Notes: generated by a model not told the origin, from the letters alone. Counted from the first letter of the stretch, positions 8,607 through 18,476 are shown. The stretch is 54,271 bases of DNA from UMGS1649 sp045651205 (GCA_045651205.1 JAZRSA010000001.1:1-54271), one strand, 5' to 3'. Numbers and translations are program-made.

Positions 8607-9929
8607 TTATTCTCCTTTCACTACTTTGCATACATAATCGTATTTTTTTATTCCTGTAATTTCTACTGTAGTCCATTCTCCGACTACGACTCTACTAATA
8701 CTATCTTTATTTATCTTAATTAACATTTTAGGATCAACATCAGGTGCATCCATATATGAACGGCAAACAAAATACTTTTCTTCATCATCTACATCAGATA
8801 CAAGCACTTCCACTTTTCTACCTATATTAGATTTCATATATTCTGCAACAACTTTTTGTTGTTCTTCCATAAGAGCTTTAAATCTTTGTTTCTTTACTTT
8901 CTCAGGTATATCTCCTGGCATATCCCAAGCTTTAGTATCATCTTCTTTAGAGAATGTAAAAGCACCTAATCTTTCAAACTTCATATCTCTAACACATTGT
9001 AATAATTCTTCAAAATCCTGTTCTGTTTCTCCTTGATAGCCAACCATTAATGTAGTTCTTAGAATGGAATCTGGAAGCTCATGTCTTATCTTAGCTACTA
9101 GATCATAAACCTCTTTTTTATTTGTATGTCTGTTCATTGCCTTTAACATATTATCTGAAATATGTTGTAAAGGTATGTCGAAATATCTTAGGAGTTTAGT
9201 ATTTGTTTTAAATTCTTCTATAAGTTCGTCTGTTATCTTTCCGGGATACATATATAGCACTCTTATCCATTTTAAATCTTCTAATTTAGATAACTCCTGA
9301 ATTAACTTAAATAACATCGGTTTGCCATATATATCTATACCATAAGAAGTAGTATCTTGTGCTATAACAACAAGTTCACGAATACCCTTGGCTACTAAAC
9401 CACGTGCTTCAACTACAATATCTTCAATCTTTCTAGACCTTAAATGTCCTCTAATAAGCGGAATGGCACAATAATGGCAATTATTATTACATCCATCTGA
9501 TATTCTTATATATGCTGTTGGGAACGTTGTTGAAACAATTCTATTATTAAAATCTAATCCATTTTTAGATTTGTTTAATTTGAAATATTCTGAAAAAATG
9601 TTGTTAAGATTATCGTATTCATCTACACCGATGACTAAATCTACTTCTTTGAATTCTCTTATTATATCCTGTTTGTATCTTTTGGCTAAACATCCTACTA
9701 CGATTAAATGTTTAAGATTTCCTATTTTTTTGTATTCTGCCATATCTAGAATAACGCTTATTGCTTCTTCTTTAGCAGATTTAATAAATCCACATGTATT
9801 TACTACAATACATTCTGCTTCATCTAAATTTTGTGTAAGCTCAAAACCAATACTTCCTAGATAGCCTAAAATCATTTCACTATCTACTTCGTTTTTGCTA
9901 CACCCTAATGTAACTAATGCTGTCTTCAT
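8607..9929 (-). CDS. rimO: Ribosomal protein S12 methylthiotransferase RimO
   Basis: Radical-SAM enzyme that methylthiolates an aspartate of ribosomal protein S12. The UPF0004 domain has three cluster cysteines (TLGCSKNE, VNTCGF, VGCLAKRY; residues 10, 46 and 80). The radical-SAM motif CNNNCHYC is at 147-154, and a C-terminal TRAM domain follows. The 440 residues match the family. A TTG codon one triplet earlier is open, but GGAGG spaced 7 nt from the ATG at 9929 favours this start. MiaB is the close relative; the GCSKNEVDSE N-terminus and ISDGCNNNCHYCAIP favour RimO. Co-directional and adjacent to rho. Confidence 0.93.
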   Translation of the reverse strand: MKTALVTLGCSKNEVDSEMILGYLGSIGFELTQNLDEAECIVVNTCGFIKSAKEEAISVILDMAEYKKIGNLKHLIVVGCLAKRYKQDIIREFKEVDLVIGVDEYDNLNNIFSEYFKLNKSKNGLDFNNRIVSTTFPTAYIRISDGCNNNCHYCAIPLIRGHLRSRKIEDIVVEARGLVAKGIRELVVIAQDTTSYGIDIYGKPMLFKLIQELSKLEDLKWIRVLYMYPGKITDELIEEFKTNTKLLRYFDIPLQHISDNMLKAMNRHTNKKEVYDLVAKIRHELPDSILRTTLMVGYQGETEQDFEELLQCVRDMKFERLGAFTFSKEDDTKAWDMPGDIPEKVKKQRFKALMEEQQKVVAEYMKSNIGRKVEVLVSDVDDEEKYFVCRSYMDAPDVDPKMLIKINKDSISRVVVGEWTTVEITGIKKYDYVCKVVKGE

Positions 9930-10031
9930 CAAATTACCTCCAACATATTTATTATACCATAAATAAAAATAAAAAGAAACATTGAAATATAAATATGTGA
10001 AAATTTACCATATAAAGTATAAAAAAGAAAC

Positions 10032-10053
10032 AAAGATAGTTATTTCTATCTTT
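10032..10053 (-). terminator. Terminator ending the polysaccharide/tsaD transcript
   Basis: Minus strand AAAGATAG-AAATAA-CTATCTTT followed by GTTTCTTTTTT, 10 bp after the phosphoesterase stop. It is the only clear hairpin seen between the promoter at 18477 and here, suggesting a transcript of about 8.4 kb. Confidence 0.7.
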
Positions 10054-10063
10054 ATTCCTTCTC

Positions 10064-10750
10064 CTAATTTATTTTTATTAGCTCAAACCTTGTATAATCT
10101 CCGCTAACCATTTTGTATTCTACTCCGTCTATATCGCCTTCTTTTATCATATAGTGGCCGTCACCATGAAGATGCCCGTAGATACATAGTTTAACATTAT
10201 ATTTCTTAAATACTTCTTTTATTTCATATCTAAACGGCGGAAAATGTGTCATTACTATTATTGGTTTATCTTTATTTTCTTCTTTGATACTGTTTAAAGA
10301 TAATTCTAAACGTACTAATTCTCTTTTATATACTTTAAAGTCATCTACTGTGTCATCATCTGTATTTCCCCAGCCTCTAAAACCACATATATTGTATCCT
10401 TCTACAAGATACGAATCGTTGTTTAATACAGTTATTGTATCAAAATTATTATCCTTTAAAAACTTATTTACTTTAGTTAGTGTTGAGAAATAATAATCGT
10501 GGTTTCCTTTAATTATTATTTTCTTTCCAGGCAGGCTATTTAAATAGCTAAAATCTTCATATGCAGCTTCTAATGTTAAAGCCCAAGATATATCTCCTGG
10601 TATTAAGACGGTATCTTTAGTTGTTACAGTCTTTTTCCAGTTTTCATCTATTTTAGCTTCGTAGTCTTTCCATTCTTCTCCGAATACTTCCATAGATTTA
10701 TTTTTTATTGCTTTAGATAAATGTAAATCTGATAATGCATATATAGCCAT
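10064..10750 (-). CDS. Calcineurin-like metallophosphoesterase
   Basis: Predicted dimetal phosphohydrolase of unknown substrate. The motifs are in canonical order: DLH (residues 8-10), GDISW (52-56), GNHDYY (82-87), then THFPP and GHLHG near the C-terminus. The 228 residues are compatible with a minimal, single-domain cytoplasmic enzyme; no signal peptide or membrane segment is seen. AAAGGAGGGG supports the start. It is the last gene of the long minus-strand transcript, 33 bp after tsaD. The position suggests a housekeeping rather than a polysaccharide role, but this is inference. Confidence 0.88.
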   Translation of the reverse strand: MAIYALSDLHLSKAIKNKSMEVFGEEWKDYEAKIDENWKKTVTTKDTVLIPGDISWALTLEAAYEDFSYLNSLPGKKIIIKGNHDYYFSTLTKVNKFLKDNNFDTITVLNNDSYLVEGYNICGFRGWGNTDDDTVDDFKVYKRELVRLELSLNSIKEENKDKPIIVMTHFPPFRYEIKEVFKKYNVKLCIYGHLHGDGHYMIKEGDIDGVEYKMVSGDYTRFELIKIN

Positions 10751-10783
10751 TTAAATCCCCTCCTTTTCCTTTATATTTTTGTA

Positions 10784-11797
10784 TTACTCGTTTTCTATAT
10801 TCATACTTGCTTTTGCATTTAAACTTAGATCGTTTGTATAATTTCCTTCTCTAAACTTAAATATACCTGCTGCAGTTATCATAGCAGCGTTGTCTGTACA
10901 GTATTTCATTTCAGGTAAGAATATTTCTATTCCGTTATTTTTGCCTTTAGTTTGTAGTTCTTCCCTAAGTCTAGTATTTGCAGATACACCACCAGCTAAA
11001 GCTATTTGTTTTATTCCTTTTTCTTTAGCTATAGCTATAGTATGATCTACTAATACTTCTGCTACATTTTGTTCAAAGCTACGACACATATCTGCTTTTC
11101 TAAGATTATCTTTTTCCTTATTAGCAATATTTAACACTGCAGTTTTTACACCACTAAAACTAAAGTCATAATTTTCTTCAAATTTAGTTTTAGGTAATTT
11201 GTATGTATCTTGTCCACCCTTGGCCATCTTGCTTACTTCTGGTCCACCCGGATAGCCTAAACCTAACACTCTTGCAACTTTATCGAAAGCTTCTCCTACT
11301 GCATCATCACGTGTCTTAGCTAGTATCTTAAATTTTGTATAATCACTAACCTCTATAACATGCGAATGCCCTCCAGAGACTACTAGAGCCAAAAATGGAG
11401 GTTTAAGTTCTGGATGTGTTAAATAATTCGCTGCTATATGTCCAGCTATGTGATGAACCGGTACAAGCGGAATATCTAATGCATACGCTATAGCTTTTGC
11501 AAAAGATACACCTACAAGAAGTGCTCCTACAAGTCCTGGTCCGACTGTAACTGCTACAGCAGAAATATCTTCTAATTTAATATTAGCTGTGCTAAGCGCT
11601 TCATCTAGCACCCAACCAATGTTTTTAACATGTTGTCTAGATGCTATCTCTGGCACTACTCCACCAAATGCTTTATGTATATCTATTTGTGAAGATACTG
11701 TGTTAGCCAACACCTTAAAATTGTTATTTTCTTTTTCAAATTCTAATATAGCTATTGATGTTTCATCACAGCTACTTTCTATTCCTAATATGTACAT
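10784..11797 (-). CDS. tsaD: tRNA N6-threonylcarbamoyladenosine (t6A) synthase subunit TsaD
   Basis: Catalytic ASKHA-fold subunit that transfers threonylcarbamoyl to A37 of ANN-decoding tRNAs, with TsaB/TsaE as partners (not in the window). Signatures are ILGIESSCDETSIAI at the N-terminus, the metal ligands in HHIAGHIAA (HxxxH), LVVSGGHSHV, and ALAGGVSANTRLRE. The length of 337 matches the family. AGAAGGGATACAAA precedes the ATG. It lies 12 bp after the M50 protease gene and is carried at the tail of the polysaccharide operon, an unusual partner set for an essential tRNA-modification gene. Confidence 0.97.
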   Translation of the reverse strand: MYILGIESSCDETSIAILEFEKENNNFKVLANTVSSQIDIHKAFGGVVPEIASRQHVKNIGWVLDEALSTANIKLEDISAVAVTVGPGLVGALLVGVSFAKAIAYALDIPLVPVHHIAGHIAANYLTHPELKPPFLALVVSGGHSHVIEVSDYTKFKILAKTRDDAVGEAFDKVARVLGLGYPGGPEVSKMAKGGQDTYKLPKTKFEENYDFSFSGVKTAVLNIANKEKDNLRKADMCRSFEQNVAEVLVDHTIAIAKEKGIKQIALAGGVSANTRLREELQTKGKNNGIEIFLPEMKYCTDNAAMITAAGIFKFREGNYTNDLSLNAKASMNIENE

Positions 11798-11809
11798 TTT
11801 GTATCCCTT

Positions 11810-12463
11810 CTAAATACTTAGTATTAATCCTAGCACCCAGTATATCGCCATACTTGCAGGCACCATTATATAGTCTATTAAATCTGTGAAGAATAATATT
11901 GCAAGAAAGACAAATGAGTATTCTTCCATCTTAGCCATTATCCCTTTAGCGTTATATGGCAAGAAATAATATAATATTTTTGAACCATCTAACGGTGGAA
12001 ATGGTATTAAGTTAAACACCGCAAAACTTACATTAAACATTATTGTATACAATAATATTTCTAATATAATTGCACCTGTACTATTAGAGATGAGCCAAGC
12101 ATCTAATCCAACTACCATACATATCTTTAACAATATTGTTATTATTATTGCAAGCAAAACATTAAATGCAGGGCCAGCTAGCGCTACTAGCATATTTCCT
12201 TTACCTCTTTTTTCAAAGTTGGAATCATCTACTTCTACTGGTTTTCCCCAACCTATTCCTATTAACGCAATTGCCGCGAATCCTATAGGATCAATATGAG
12301 CCCAAGGTGTAAGAGTAAGTCTTCCACGTGCTTTTTGCGAATTATCTCCTAATTTATATGCTACCCATGCATGTCCAAACTCATGTATAGATAGTGAAAG
12401 TAACAATGCTGGTAGAAAATACAAGAATTGTATTAGACCACCTTCCTCAAATATACTTATCAT
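11810..12463 (-). CDS. Site-2 protease family (M50) integral membrane metalloprotease
   Basis: Small intramembrane zinc protease-like protein. The Zn motif HEFGH is at residues 27-31 and the third-ligand motif NLIPFPPLDG at 151-160, with about five to six hydrophobic segments and no PDZ domain. At 217 residues it matches the short YwhC/YdjP-like subgroup. The substrate is unknown. The AAGGAG lies about 11 nt before the ATG, a somewhat long spacing. It follows the Alg13-like gene by 18 bp and precedes tsaD by 12 bp, so it is part of the same transcript. Confidence 0.9.
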   Translation of the reverse strand: MISIFEEGGLIQFLYFLPALLLSLSIHEFGHAWVAYKLGDNSQKARGRLTLTPWAHIDPIGFAAIALIGIGWGKPVEVDDSNFEKRGKGNMLVALAGPAFNVLLAIIITILLKICMVVGLDAWLISNSTGAIILEILLYTIMFNVSFAVFNLIPFPPLDGSKILYYFLPYNAKGIMAKMEEYSFVFLAILFFTDLIDYIMVPASMAIYWVLGLILSI

Positions 12464-12481
12464 AATTTATTTATCTCCTTC

Positions 12482-12970
12482 TTAAGAATTTATTATTTCA
12501 TCTAATATATTCTTAACTCCTTTTATAAAGTTATCTGTATTACTAGTATATACTTTAGGTTCAAAATTTGCAATCTCTTTAATTTTATCTACAATTAAAG
12601 TTTCATCTTCTGTACTTAGTATATATCCATCATCCGTCATCTTCTTAATTACTTGTAGCTGATGATCGTTTACATGTTCATTATATTTAGCAAGTCTTGG
12701 TACAGCAATTACCTTTTTGCCAAGTTTAACAGCATTAAGTATAGAGCCTACTCCACCGTGTGTAATTATTATATCTGCTTTTTCCATAAAACCAGCAAAT
12801 TCTTCAAATGGAATATAGTTTAATATTTTTACATATTCTGATTCATACTTAGTATTTCCTGCTTGAACAATTACTTCATCTGTAATTTTTTTATCTATAA
12901 CTGCTTTTTCCACAGCTGCTATAAGTCTCTTAAAAGACCAATCTTGTGTTCCAACTGTAACAAATATCAT
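12482..12970 (-). CDS. Alg13-like glycosyltransferase catalytic subunit (EpsF/PssE/Cps14G type)
   Basis: C-terminal GT28-type half of a two-subunit glycosyltransferase, like Cps14G or PssE. MIFVTVGTQDWSFKRL opens the protein, and the nucleotide-binding segment ITHGGVGSILNA is followed by VPRLAKYNEHVNDHQ. The 162 residues fit the family. It overlaps the Alg14-like gene by one base, and its GGAGGTG ribosome site lies inside that gene, so translation is coupled. The pair probably adds one sugar (in streptococcal capsule a beta-1,4-galactose) to the lipid-linked repeat unit; the actual sugar here is not known. Confidence 0.9.
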   Translation of the reverse strand: MIFVTVGTQDWSFKRLIAAVEKAVIDKKITDEVIVQAGNTKYESEYVKILNYIPFEEFAGFMEKADIIITHGGVGSILNAVKLGKKVIAVPRLAKYNEHVNDHQLQVIKKMTDDGYILSTEDETLIVDKIKEIANFEPKVYTSNTDNFIKGVKNILDEIINS

Positions 12971-13449
12971 TAGAAAGCACCTCCTAAATGTATACCATCA
13001 GGATATACTTCTCTTAATTCTTCCCATTGGATTATGAACTTATCTGCATACTTGTATAAGAACTTACCAGTTCCTGTTGGTGTATATACATTTGCAAATG
13101 TTTCTATAAAGACAAGTTTAGCACCAAATAGTTTCCCTATAATACAAAGAGGCATTGCTGTATGCGCACCAGTTGTAACTATTACTTTAGGTCTAACTTT
13201 AATATATAGTCCAAGTAGTTTTATTGTATTTAATATTACTTTAAATACATATTCTACTTTTTTAGTTCTTATTCCTAATACAACATAGTGTATACGCTTC
13301 CCATATTCTTTTTTAAGCGATTTTGTTGAACCAGTCTTCTCTGTTACTATATGATAATCATAATCCTTAAAAATTGGTTTTAGAACCATTAATTCAGATA
13401 AATGTCCACCCGTACTTGAGATGAATATTACTCTATTGTTTTTCTTCAT
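12970..13449 (-). CDS. Alg14-like glycosyltransferase partner (EpsE/PssD/Cps14F type)
   Basis: Membrane-associating partner of the Alg13-like subunit encoded next. The N-terminus VIFISSTGGHLSELMVL is the Alg14 signature. Further along are VIVTTGAHTAMPLCIIGKL and IETFANV, typical of the acceptor-side domain. It has 159 residues, normal for Cps14F-type proteins. A hydrophobic helix around residues 72-85 could touch the membrane. It overlaps the catalytic subunit gene by one base and follows the GT2 gene by 14 bp. Function as an obligatory enhancer or scaffold is inferred from the family. Confidence 0.9.
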   Translation of the reverse strand: MKKNNRVIFISSTGGHLSELMVLKPIFKDYDYHIVTEKTGSTKSLKKEYGKRIHYVVLGIRTKKVEYVFKVILNTIKLLGLYIKVRPKVIVTTGAHTAMPLCIIGKLFGAKLVFIETFANVYTPTGTGKFLYKYADKFIIQWEELREVYPDGIHLGGAF

Positions 13450-13463
13450 GTGTCCTCCACTTT

Positions 13464-14441
13464 TTATTTACTAATAATATAATTAATTCTTGAAATAAAT
13501 TTATTAAAGTTTTTTATATATTTTCCTTTCAACCCCATTTTTTTAAAGTATGGATTATTTTTATATTCTGGAAAATGTTCGTTAACTTTTTTTATTGCGA
13601 AATCTATTCCCTCTTTATATTTCTTTTTGTCTTTGCATTTAGCGAGTCTCTTAGGGAAGGTAGCAAATGCATATCTAGCGTATAAATATTCTAGCTCCTC
13701 TTTATATTCATCATATAACTTATTTTCTTTGTAATATTTAATTACATTATCCATATTATTAATAATATCAAAAAGCTTATCGTTATATGTATAAGTTATG
13801 GATCCTGCTCTTTGAAGATAATTATATAATGGTTTTTTTACAACTCCTATGCTGTTTAATTTTGGATATAATTCAAGGTTAAATTCCATATCTTCATACC
13901 AAACGCCTTTAGAAAATTTAATACCCTCTAACACATCTTTTTTACATACTCTATTCCAAACAACCGGATAATATATTGCCATTGTTCTTTTTATTTCTTC
14001 TTTATTAAAAAGATCTTTTTCATAACCAGAAGATAAAACTTTTTCCTTATCATTATTTTCATAAACAAGCTTTAAGTCTGATACTACCATATCAAAATTG
14101 TTTTCTAAGGCTTTATTCATTAAAAGTTCGTACATATCTGTTTCTATATAGTCATCGCTATCTACAAACGCTATATACTCTCCTCTCGCCTTACTCATTC
14201 CTAAATTCCTTGTATCACTTAATCCTGAATTTTCTTTAGCAATATATATTATTTTGTCTTTATATTCTTCTTTATCCAAATATTCTTTTATTATTTGTTC
14301 AGAATTGTCTTTAGTACCATCATTTATTATTATTAATTCAAAATATTTATATGTGCTAGCTAATATTCTGTCTATACACTTTTTTAAATATTTCTCTACA
14401 TTATATACTGGTACTATTATACTAAGTTTAGGTAGTTCCAT
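13464..14441 (-). CDS. Glycosyltransferase family 2
   Basis: GT-A fold transferase that probably adds a sugar to the undecaprenyl-linked repeat unit at the inner face of the membrane. The N-terminal half shows SIIVPVYNVEKYL, IINDGTKDNS (residues 38-47) and the metal-binding AFVDSDDYIE (DxD, 94-97). WYEDMEFN follows further on. No C-terminal transmembrane helix is evident, so it is likely peripheral. The 325 residues match capsule/EPS GT2 enzymes. It directly abuts the Wzy gene (stop 14442, start 14441) with AGAGAGGTAAAATAA ahead of the ATG. Donor and acceptor are not predictable here. Confidence 0.92.
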   Translation of the reverse strand: MELPKLSIIVPVYNVEKYLKKCIDRILASTYKYFELIIINDGTKDNSEQIIKEYLDKEEYKDKIIYIAKENSGLSDTRNLGMSKARGEYIAFVDSDDYIETDMYELLMNKALENNFDMVVSDLKLVYENNDKEKVLSSGYEKDLFNKEEIKRTMAIYYPVVWNRVCKKDVLEGIKFSKGVWYEDMEFNLELYPKLNSIGVVKKPLYNYLQRAGSITYTYNDKLFDIINNMDNVIKYYKENKLYDEYKEELEYLYARYAFATFPKRLAKCKDKKKYKEGIDFAIKKVNEHFPEYKNNPYFKKMGLKGKYIKNFNKFISRINYIISK

Positions 14442-16052
14442 TTATTTTACCTCTCTTCTTACCTCTATATTAAATGTATTAATTAACATCCCTGTCATTA
14501 CTGCCATATATATAGTTATTATATATTCGTCAATAACATGTCCTGCAAAAAAGCCAATTACATACATCATAAATATCGCTAAACTATATGCTATAATTCT
14601 AGCGTTAAATAATCTTTTAAAACGTTTTAATCCTGCAATTATTACATAAACTACAGCTAGCGCATACGGTGCTACAAATAACACAATTCCTATAACGCCA
14701 ATATTATAATAGTGAGATATAAGATCGTTTTCTATCATATATCCTCTTTGGTTCATAGGAGTCGCTCCCATTCCAACAAGCGTATCGTTTAAATTATTAT
14801 TATTTAATTCTTTTATTCTTTTTATAATAACAGATTGTCTTGCTCTGTTATCTCCTTTAACAGATATTGGTTGTTCAAAAAGATTAACCCAAAACTCTGG
14901 ATCTTCTTCATATGGATATATTTCCATAATATATTTTTTTGCTATCCCATGTTGTTTGTAATTCGTTTGAATATATTTACACATAGTTTTATATGTAAGT
15001 TCATCTAAAGTGATATTCTTTTTCTTTTTCGCTTTAAGATATTCTCTCATTCTAGTTTCACTTTCAATTATTTCATTATATGTTTCTATTGTAATATATT
15101 CCGTTTTTTCTTGCTCTGCTTGTTCTATATACATACTTGAATTTGCTGCCGCAAATGTTCTACTATTAGATGGTGAAAATTTATATATAATAATTCCTGT
15201 TGCTAATACACAAGCTATAGCAACTATTCTTACTAAATGAATTTTCCTTCTTCTTATTAATGATATTACCACATATCCAATAAGCATAGCAACTATGCAA
15301 AGTGTTACGCCATAAGTAGCTACTCGTGTACCAACAAGTATCATTGATATTACTTGGAAAAGCAAAATAAAATACACCGTAGTTTTATTATATTTAAGCG
15401 CATATAACAATGTTATTGGAAGCAATACAACTAGTAATGCTCCTATTTGGTTTGCTGATACAAAAAATCCTTTAGATAATGTTTCTCTATATGGCAATTC
15501 GTCATATCTAAACCAATCAAAAATATTATATTCAACCGTTTTATTAAGCGGCGAATATGATGCATATGAAATTTTAAATATATTAGTTGTTACTATTAAA
15601 AGTGATATAATAGCTATAGATATTAATATTGCTTTCTCTATGCGTTCTCTTTTAGGTTTTGTTATAATAACAACGTACATTAAAACGATAGGTACAACTA
15701 ATCTTAACACATACATAAGTTCTGTTGAGAAATTATATATTCCTTGTGTTATATAATACCCACCACTATTCACTATGTTATAGTGATGAAATGTCGCATA
15801 TATTCCTACCAATAATAAATAAGTTAAAAGAGTATATAGCCATTTTACTTTATATTTATATATTATTTGGCTTATACCAACTACTATCACTAATGATACT
15901 GTTGTTATTGTTCTTATGAAAGTAACCATAGAGATTCCAAATATGTCTAGCTTTTCTCCTATTACTCCCATATATATATCGCAAAGAGGCTGCACTATTA
16001 AAAATATAACTAGTATAATATTTATTATTCTATTTATCTTTTTATTTGTCAC
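14442..16052 (-). CDS. O-antigen ligase/polymerase family protein (Wzy-like)
   Basis: Polytopic membrane protein of 536 residues with about eleven predicted transmembrane segments. A large hydrophilic loop (about residues 295-440) is rich in Glu/Lys/Tyr and includes RAYSVIIKRIKELN-like and GMGATPMNQRGYMIENDL segments. The SANQIGALLVVLLP and VGTRVATYG motifs are those of Wzy/WaaL-type polymerases. It probably polymerises repeat units on the outer face of the membrane. The start lies 11 bp inside the upstream GT4 gene, indicating translational coupling. Ligase and polymerase activity cannot be separated by sequence; the flippase and glycosyltransferases nearby favour polymerase. Confidence 0.82.
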   Translation of the reverse strand: MTNKKINRIINIILVIFLIVQPLCDIYMGVIGEKLDIFGISMVTFIRTITTVSLVIVVGISQIIYKYKVKWLYTLLTYLLLVGIYATFHHYNIVNSGGYYITQGIYNFSTELMYVLRLVVPIVLMYVVIITKPKRERIEKAILISIAIISLLIVTTNIFKISYASYSPLNKTVEYNIFDWFRYDELPYRETLSKGFFVSANQIGALLVVLLPITLLYALKYNKTTVYFILLFQVISMILVGTRVATYGVTLCIVAMLIGYVVISLIRRRKIHLVRIVAIACVLATGIIIYKFSPSNSRTFAAANSSMYIEQAEQEKTEYITIETYNEIIESETRMREYLKAKKKKNITLDELTYKTMCKYIQTNYKQHGIAKKYIMEIYPYEEDPEFWVNLFEQPISVKGDNRARQSVIIKRIKELNNNNLNDTLVGMGATPMNQRGYMIENDLISHYYNIGVIGIVLFVAPYALAVVYVIIAGLKRFKRLFNARIIAYSLAIFMMYVIGFFAGHVIDEYIITIYMAVMTGMLINTFNIEVRREVK

Positions 16053-17235
16053 AGTCTACCTCCAGTACTTTCATTACTTTATTTATTATTCTCTTATTCT
16101 CGCCTTCATATGTATAGTACTTGGTGTTTTCTATTAATTTTTCTACCAATTCCTCGTTTGTTAATACTTCTTTAATACCGTTATATATTCCGTCGTCGTT
16201 ATTTTCTACTACAATTCCTATTTCTTTATTTATCATCTTATCTGTATTTGCTACATTTGTAGTTATTACTGGCAATCCTAAAGTTAAAGCTTCTATTCTT
16301 ACCATGCCAAACGATTCACTTCTTGATGGCATTATGTACATATTGCATCTTTTCATAAACGAATACGGATTATTATCTAGCTCTGACATTGTTATTATTT
16401 GTATATTATCTTTTAGATTATTATCTGCTATCATTCTATCAAGTTTAGTTCGTTCTTTACCATAACCTAAAATATATATTTTTAATTTATCTAATTTCAC
16501 GCCGTCTTCTCTTAATCTTACTAAAGAGGAAATTATTCTATCAAAACCTTTCTCATAGCAAAATCTTCCGAGTGTCACCATATTCAATCTATTTGATACA
16601 ACCGTAATGTCCGGTTCTATTTTTGCTTTTTCTATTATTCCATCAACGTCTATATAGTTTTCTATAACCTCTATTCTATCGCTAAGTCCGTATATGTCAC
16701 TAAAAGACTTAGCCGCGTCACCGGAGACAATAATATGCTTATCAAAAGCTCTAAAAACGGTTTTGAAATAGTTTTCATATCTTTTAGTCATATTATACGT
16801 TTTATAATCTTCGTGCACCCAATTTATTTTATATGTAGAATCGCCACTTAAAACAAATACTGAACATATTCCAGATTTAAACGATATTTCTACATCATAT
16901 TTTTCAAGATTCATTTTATGCCTTATCTTTTTCATATATTTATGTGCTTTGTTTATTTTCATAAGATATGCCAAACGCAATTTCTTTAAAGCACCAAATA
17001 TGTTTCCAGATAGTACTAATTCCTTTACTCCTATATCTACAACATCTAATTCTTTAGGTCCATAAACAACTTTTATTTCTTTTCTTAGATTAGAAAGTCT
17101 TGTTCCGTTATTGTGTAAAACAAGTACGGTTATATCTAACTTTTTCAAATCTATTTTATTTAATATATTTTCGAGTACTATGCTTACTCCGCCTAGTTTT
17201 CTTTCATCAACAACAAACAAAACTTTTCTTTTCAT
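16042..17235 (-). CDS. Glycosyltransferase family 4 (GT-B)
   Basis: Retaining GT-B transferase. The N-terminal Rossmann half starts KVLFVVDERKLGGVSIVLENIL. The C-terminal half has LNMVTLGRFCYEKGFDRI and MPSRSESFGMVRIEALTLGLPVITTN, the E-x7-E donor-site motif of GT4. It has 397 residues and no membrane segment. AGGAGAAAAAC precedes the ATG. It overlaps the Wzy gene by 11 bp and starts 18 bp after the Fe-S protein gene. It is expected to extend the lipid-linked oligosaccharide; sugar specificity is unknown. Confidence 0.92.
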   Translation of the reverse strand: MKRKVLFVVDERKLGGVSIVLENILNKIDLKKLDITVLVLHNNGTRLSNLRKEIKVVYGPKELDVVDIGVKELVLSGNIFGALKKLRLAYLMKINKAHKYMKKIRHKMNLEKYDVEISFKSGICSVFVLSGDSTYKINWVHEDYKTYNMTKRYENYFKTVFRAFDKHIIVSGDAAKSFSDIYGLSDRIEVIENYIDVDGIIEKAKIEPDITVVSNRLNMVTLGRFCYEKGFDRIISSLVRLREDGVKLDKLKIYILGYGKERTKLDRMIADNNLKDNIQIITMSELDNNPYSFMKRCNMYIMPSRSESFGMVRIEALTLGLPVITTNVANTDKMINKEIGIVVENNDDGIYNGIKEVLTNEELVEKLIENTKYYTYEGENKRIINKVMKVLEVDCDK

Positions 17236-17253
17236 GTTTTTCTCCTTTCTAAT

Positions 17254-18438
17254 CTATTTAAATAATTTGTTTTTAATTTTTCTTAATACTTTCTTTACTT
17301 TTTTAACTAACTTTTTAAATGTCTTAATTATACGCACATGCAATCTATCTTTTGTCATTTTGTTTAATAATTTAATTACATCTTCATCTTTAGTTTTTTC
17401 TAATTTATTAAAGAATTTTTCTCTCTTACGATGCATAGGAAGTGATGAATGATGGTTATATAATAAATAATCTAAATTTTCATCCAAAGTATGTTTAGTT
17501 ATTCCTTTAGCTTTTGCTACCACTTCTTGACCCTTTTTAGTATTAGCATAAACTAAAGACATGCCTTCTTCGTAATCTTTAATATCTGTTAATTTATCTA
17601 CTCCCCAGAAATCTCCAATTGTTACATCGGCTACTTTCCATGGTTCTAAGAATTTGCAATCGTTACAGCTAGGTCTTGCTATTAACCCTCTAAAGAACGC
17701 TCTAGCGTATGTATATTCCTTAATCTTCTCGCCATTTTCCAATTCTACTGTTGGTATTGGATCTCCCCATCTTTTTTCTTTAGTTCTAAATGTATATTTA
17801 ACTACTTTTTGTTTTCTTTGTAATTGTAATGATGTTATATATCTTTTAAACACTTTAGGTGATGGATTAGAGTGGCACAAAATGTTTACAGTTAACAGAT
17901 TATCTGCATCTCTTTTAAGGAATGTATATAATCCTGCTGTCATACAAGGAGTTCCTGAGAATAATACATTCTTTCCATCTAGCAAATCTTTCTTTACTTG
18001 TTCGTATACTCCTTCTATATTACTTCTAACATATTTAGATCCCATAAACTTCATTGCATCTTCTAAAGTTTCCGCTCTTAGATGTTTTACTTCCATGTTA
18101 TCCCAAGCTGCACCATAACATACAGCGTTCTTTTTTTCAAAAAGCTCTTTTATTAATGCATAAAATATTCCGCCAGATGTACTCTTTTTTAATATTTCTT
18201 TATCGTTATTTACAACGGCATATGGTATTTTCTTTCTTTTATCATCTTGTTTATATGTATTACTACATACAGTTAAGCATTTATTACAATGTACACAATT
18301 TGTTTCATCTATTACTGGATAAATAAATCCCTCATTATCTTCTTGCATTGTTATACAATTTTTAGGACAAACATACGCACACGCAGTGCATCCGTTACAT
18401 TCCTTTTTATTTTTAGTTTTTAAATAAACATTCTCCAT
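17254..18438 (-). CDS. F420 hydrogenase/dehydrogenase beta-subunit-like 4Fe-4S protein of polysaccharide loci
   Basis: Two CxxCxxCxxxC ferredoxin clusters (residues 14-24 and 48-58) precede a FrhB-like C-terminal domain, with SGGIFYALIKEL, FSGTPCMTAGLY and ADVTIGDFWG. Such proteins recur beside polysaccharide pyruvyl transferases in Firmicutes and Bacteroidetes surface-glycan clusters; their chemistry is unclear and F420 use is not implied. The pyruvyl transferase here is at 20509-21609. An in-frame TTG/ATG lies 6-7 codons earlier, but AGGTG spaced 7-8 nt from the ATG at 18438 marks the likely start. It is first in the second polysaccharide transcript and ends in a very Lys-rich tail (residues 361-394). 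Confidence 0.88.
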   Translation of the reverse strand: MENVYLKTKNKKECNGCTACAYVCPKNCITMQEDNEGFIYPVIDETNCVHCNKCLTVCSNTYKQDDKRKKIPYAVVNNDKEILKKSTSGGIFYALIKELFEKKNAVCYGAAWDNMEVKHLRAETLEDAMKFMGSKYVRSNIEGVYEQVKKDLLDGKNVLFSGTPCMTAGLYTFLKRDADNLLTVNILCHSNPSPKVFKRYITSLQLQRKQKVVKYTFRTKEKRWGDPIPTVELENGEKIKEYTYARAFFRGLIARPSCNDCKFLEPWKVADVTIGDFWGVDKLTDIKDYEEGMSLVYANTKKGQEVVAKAKGITKHTLDENLDYLLYNHHSSLPMHRKREKFFNKLEKTKDEDVIKLLNKMTKDRLHVRIIKTFKKLVKKVKKVLRKIKNKLFK

Positions 18439-18476
18439 TTTCAAACACCTCATCAAGACTAAAAAGCCTACTATTT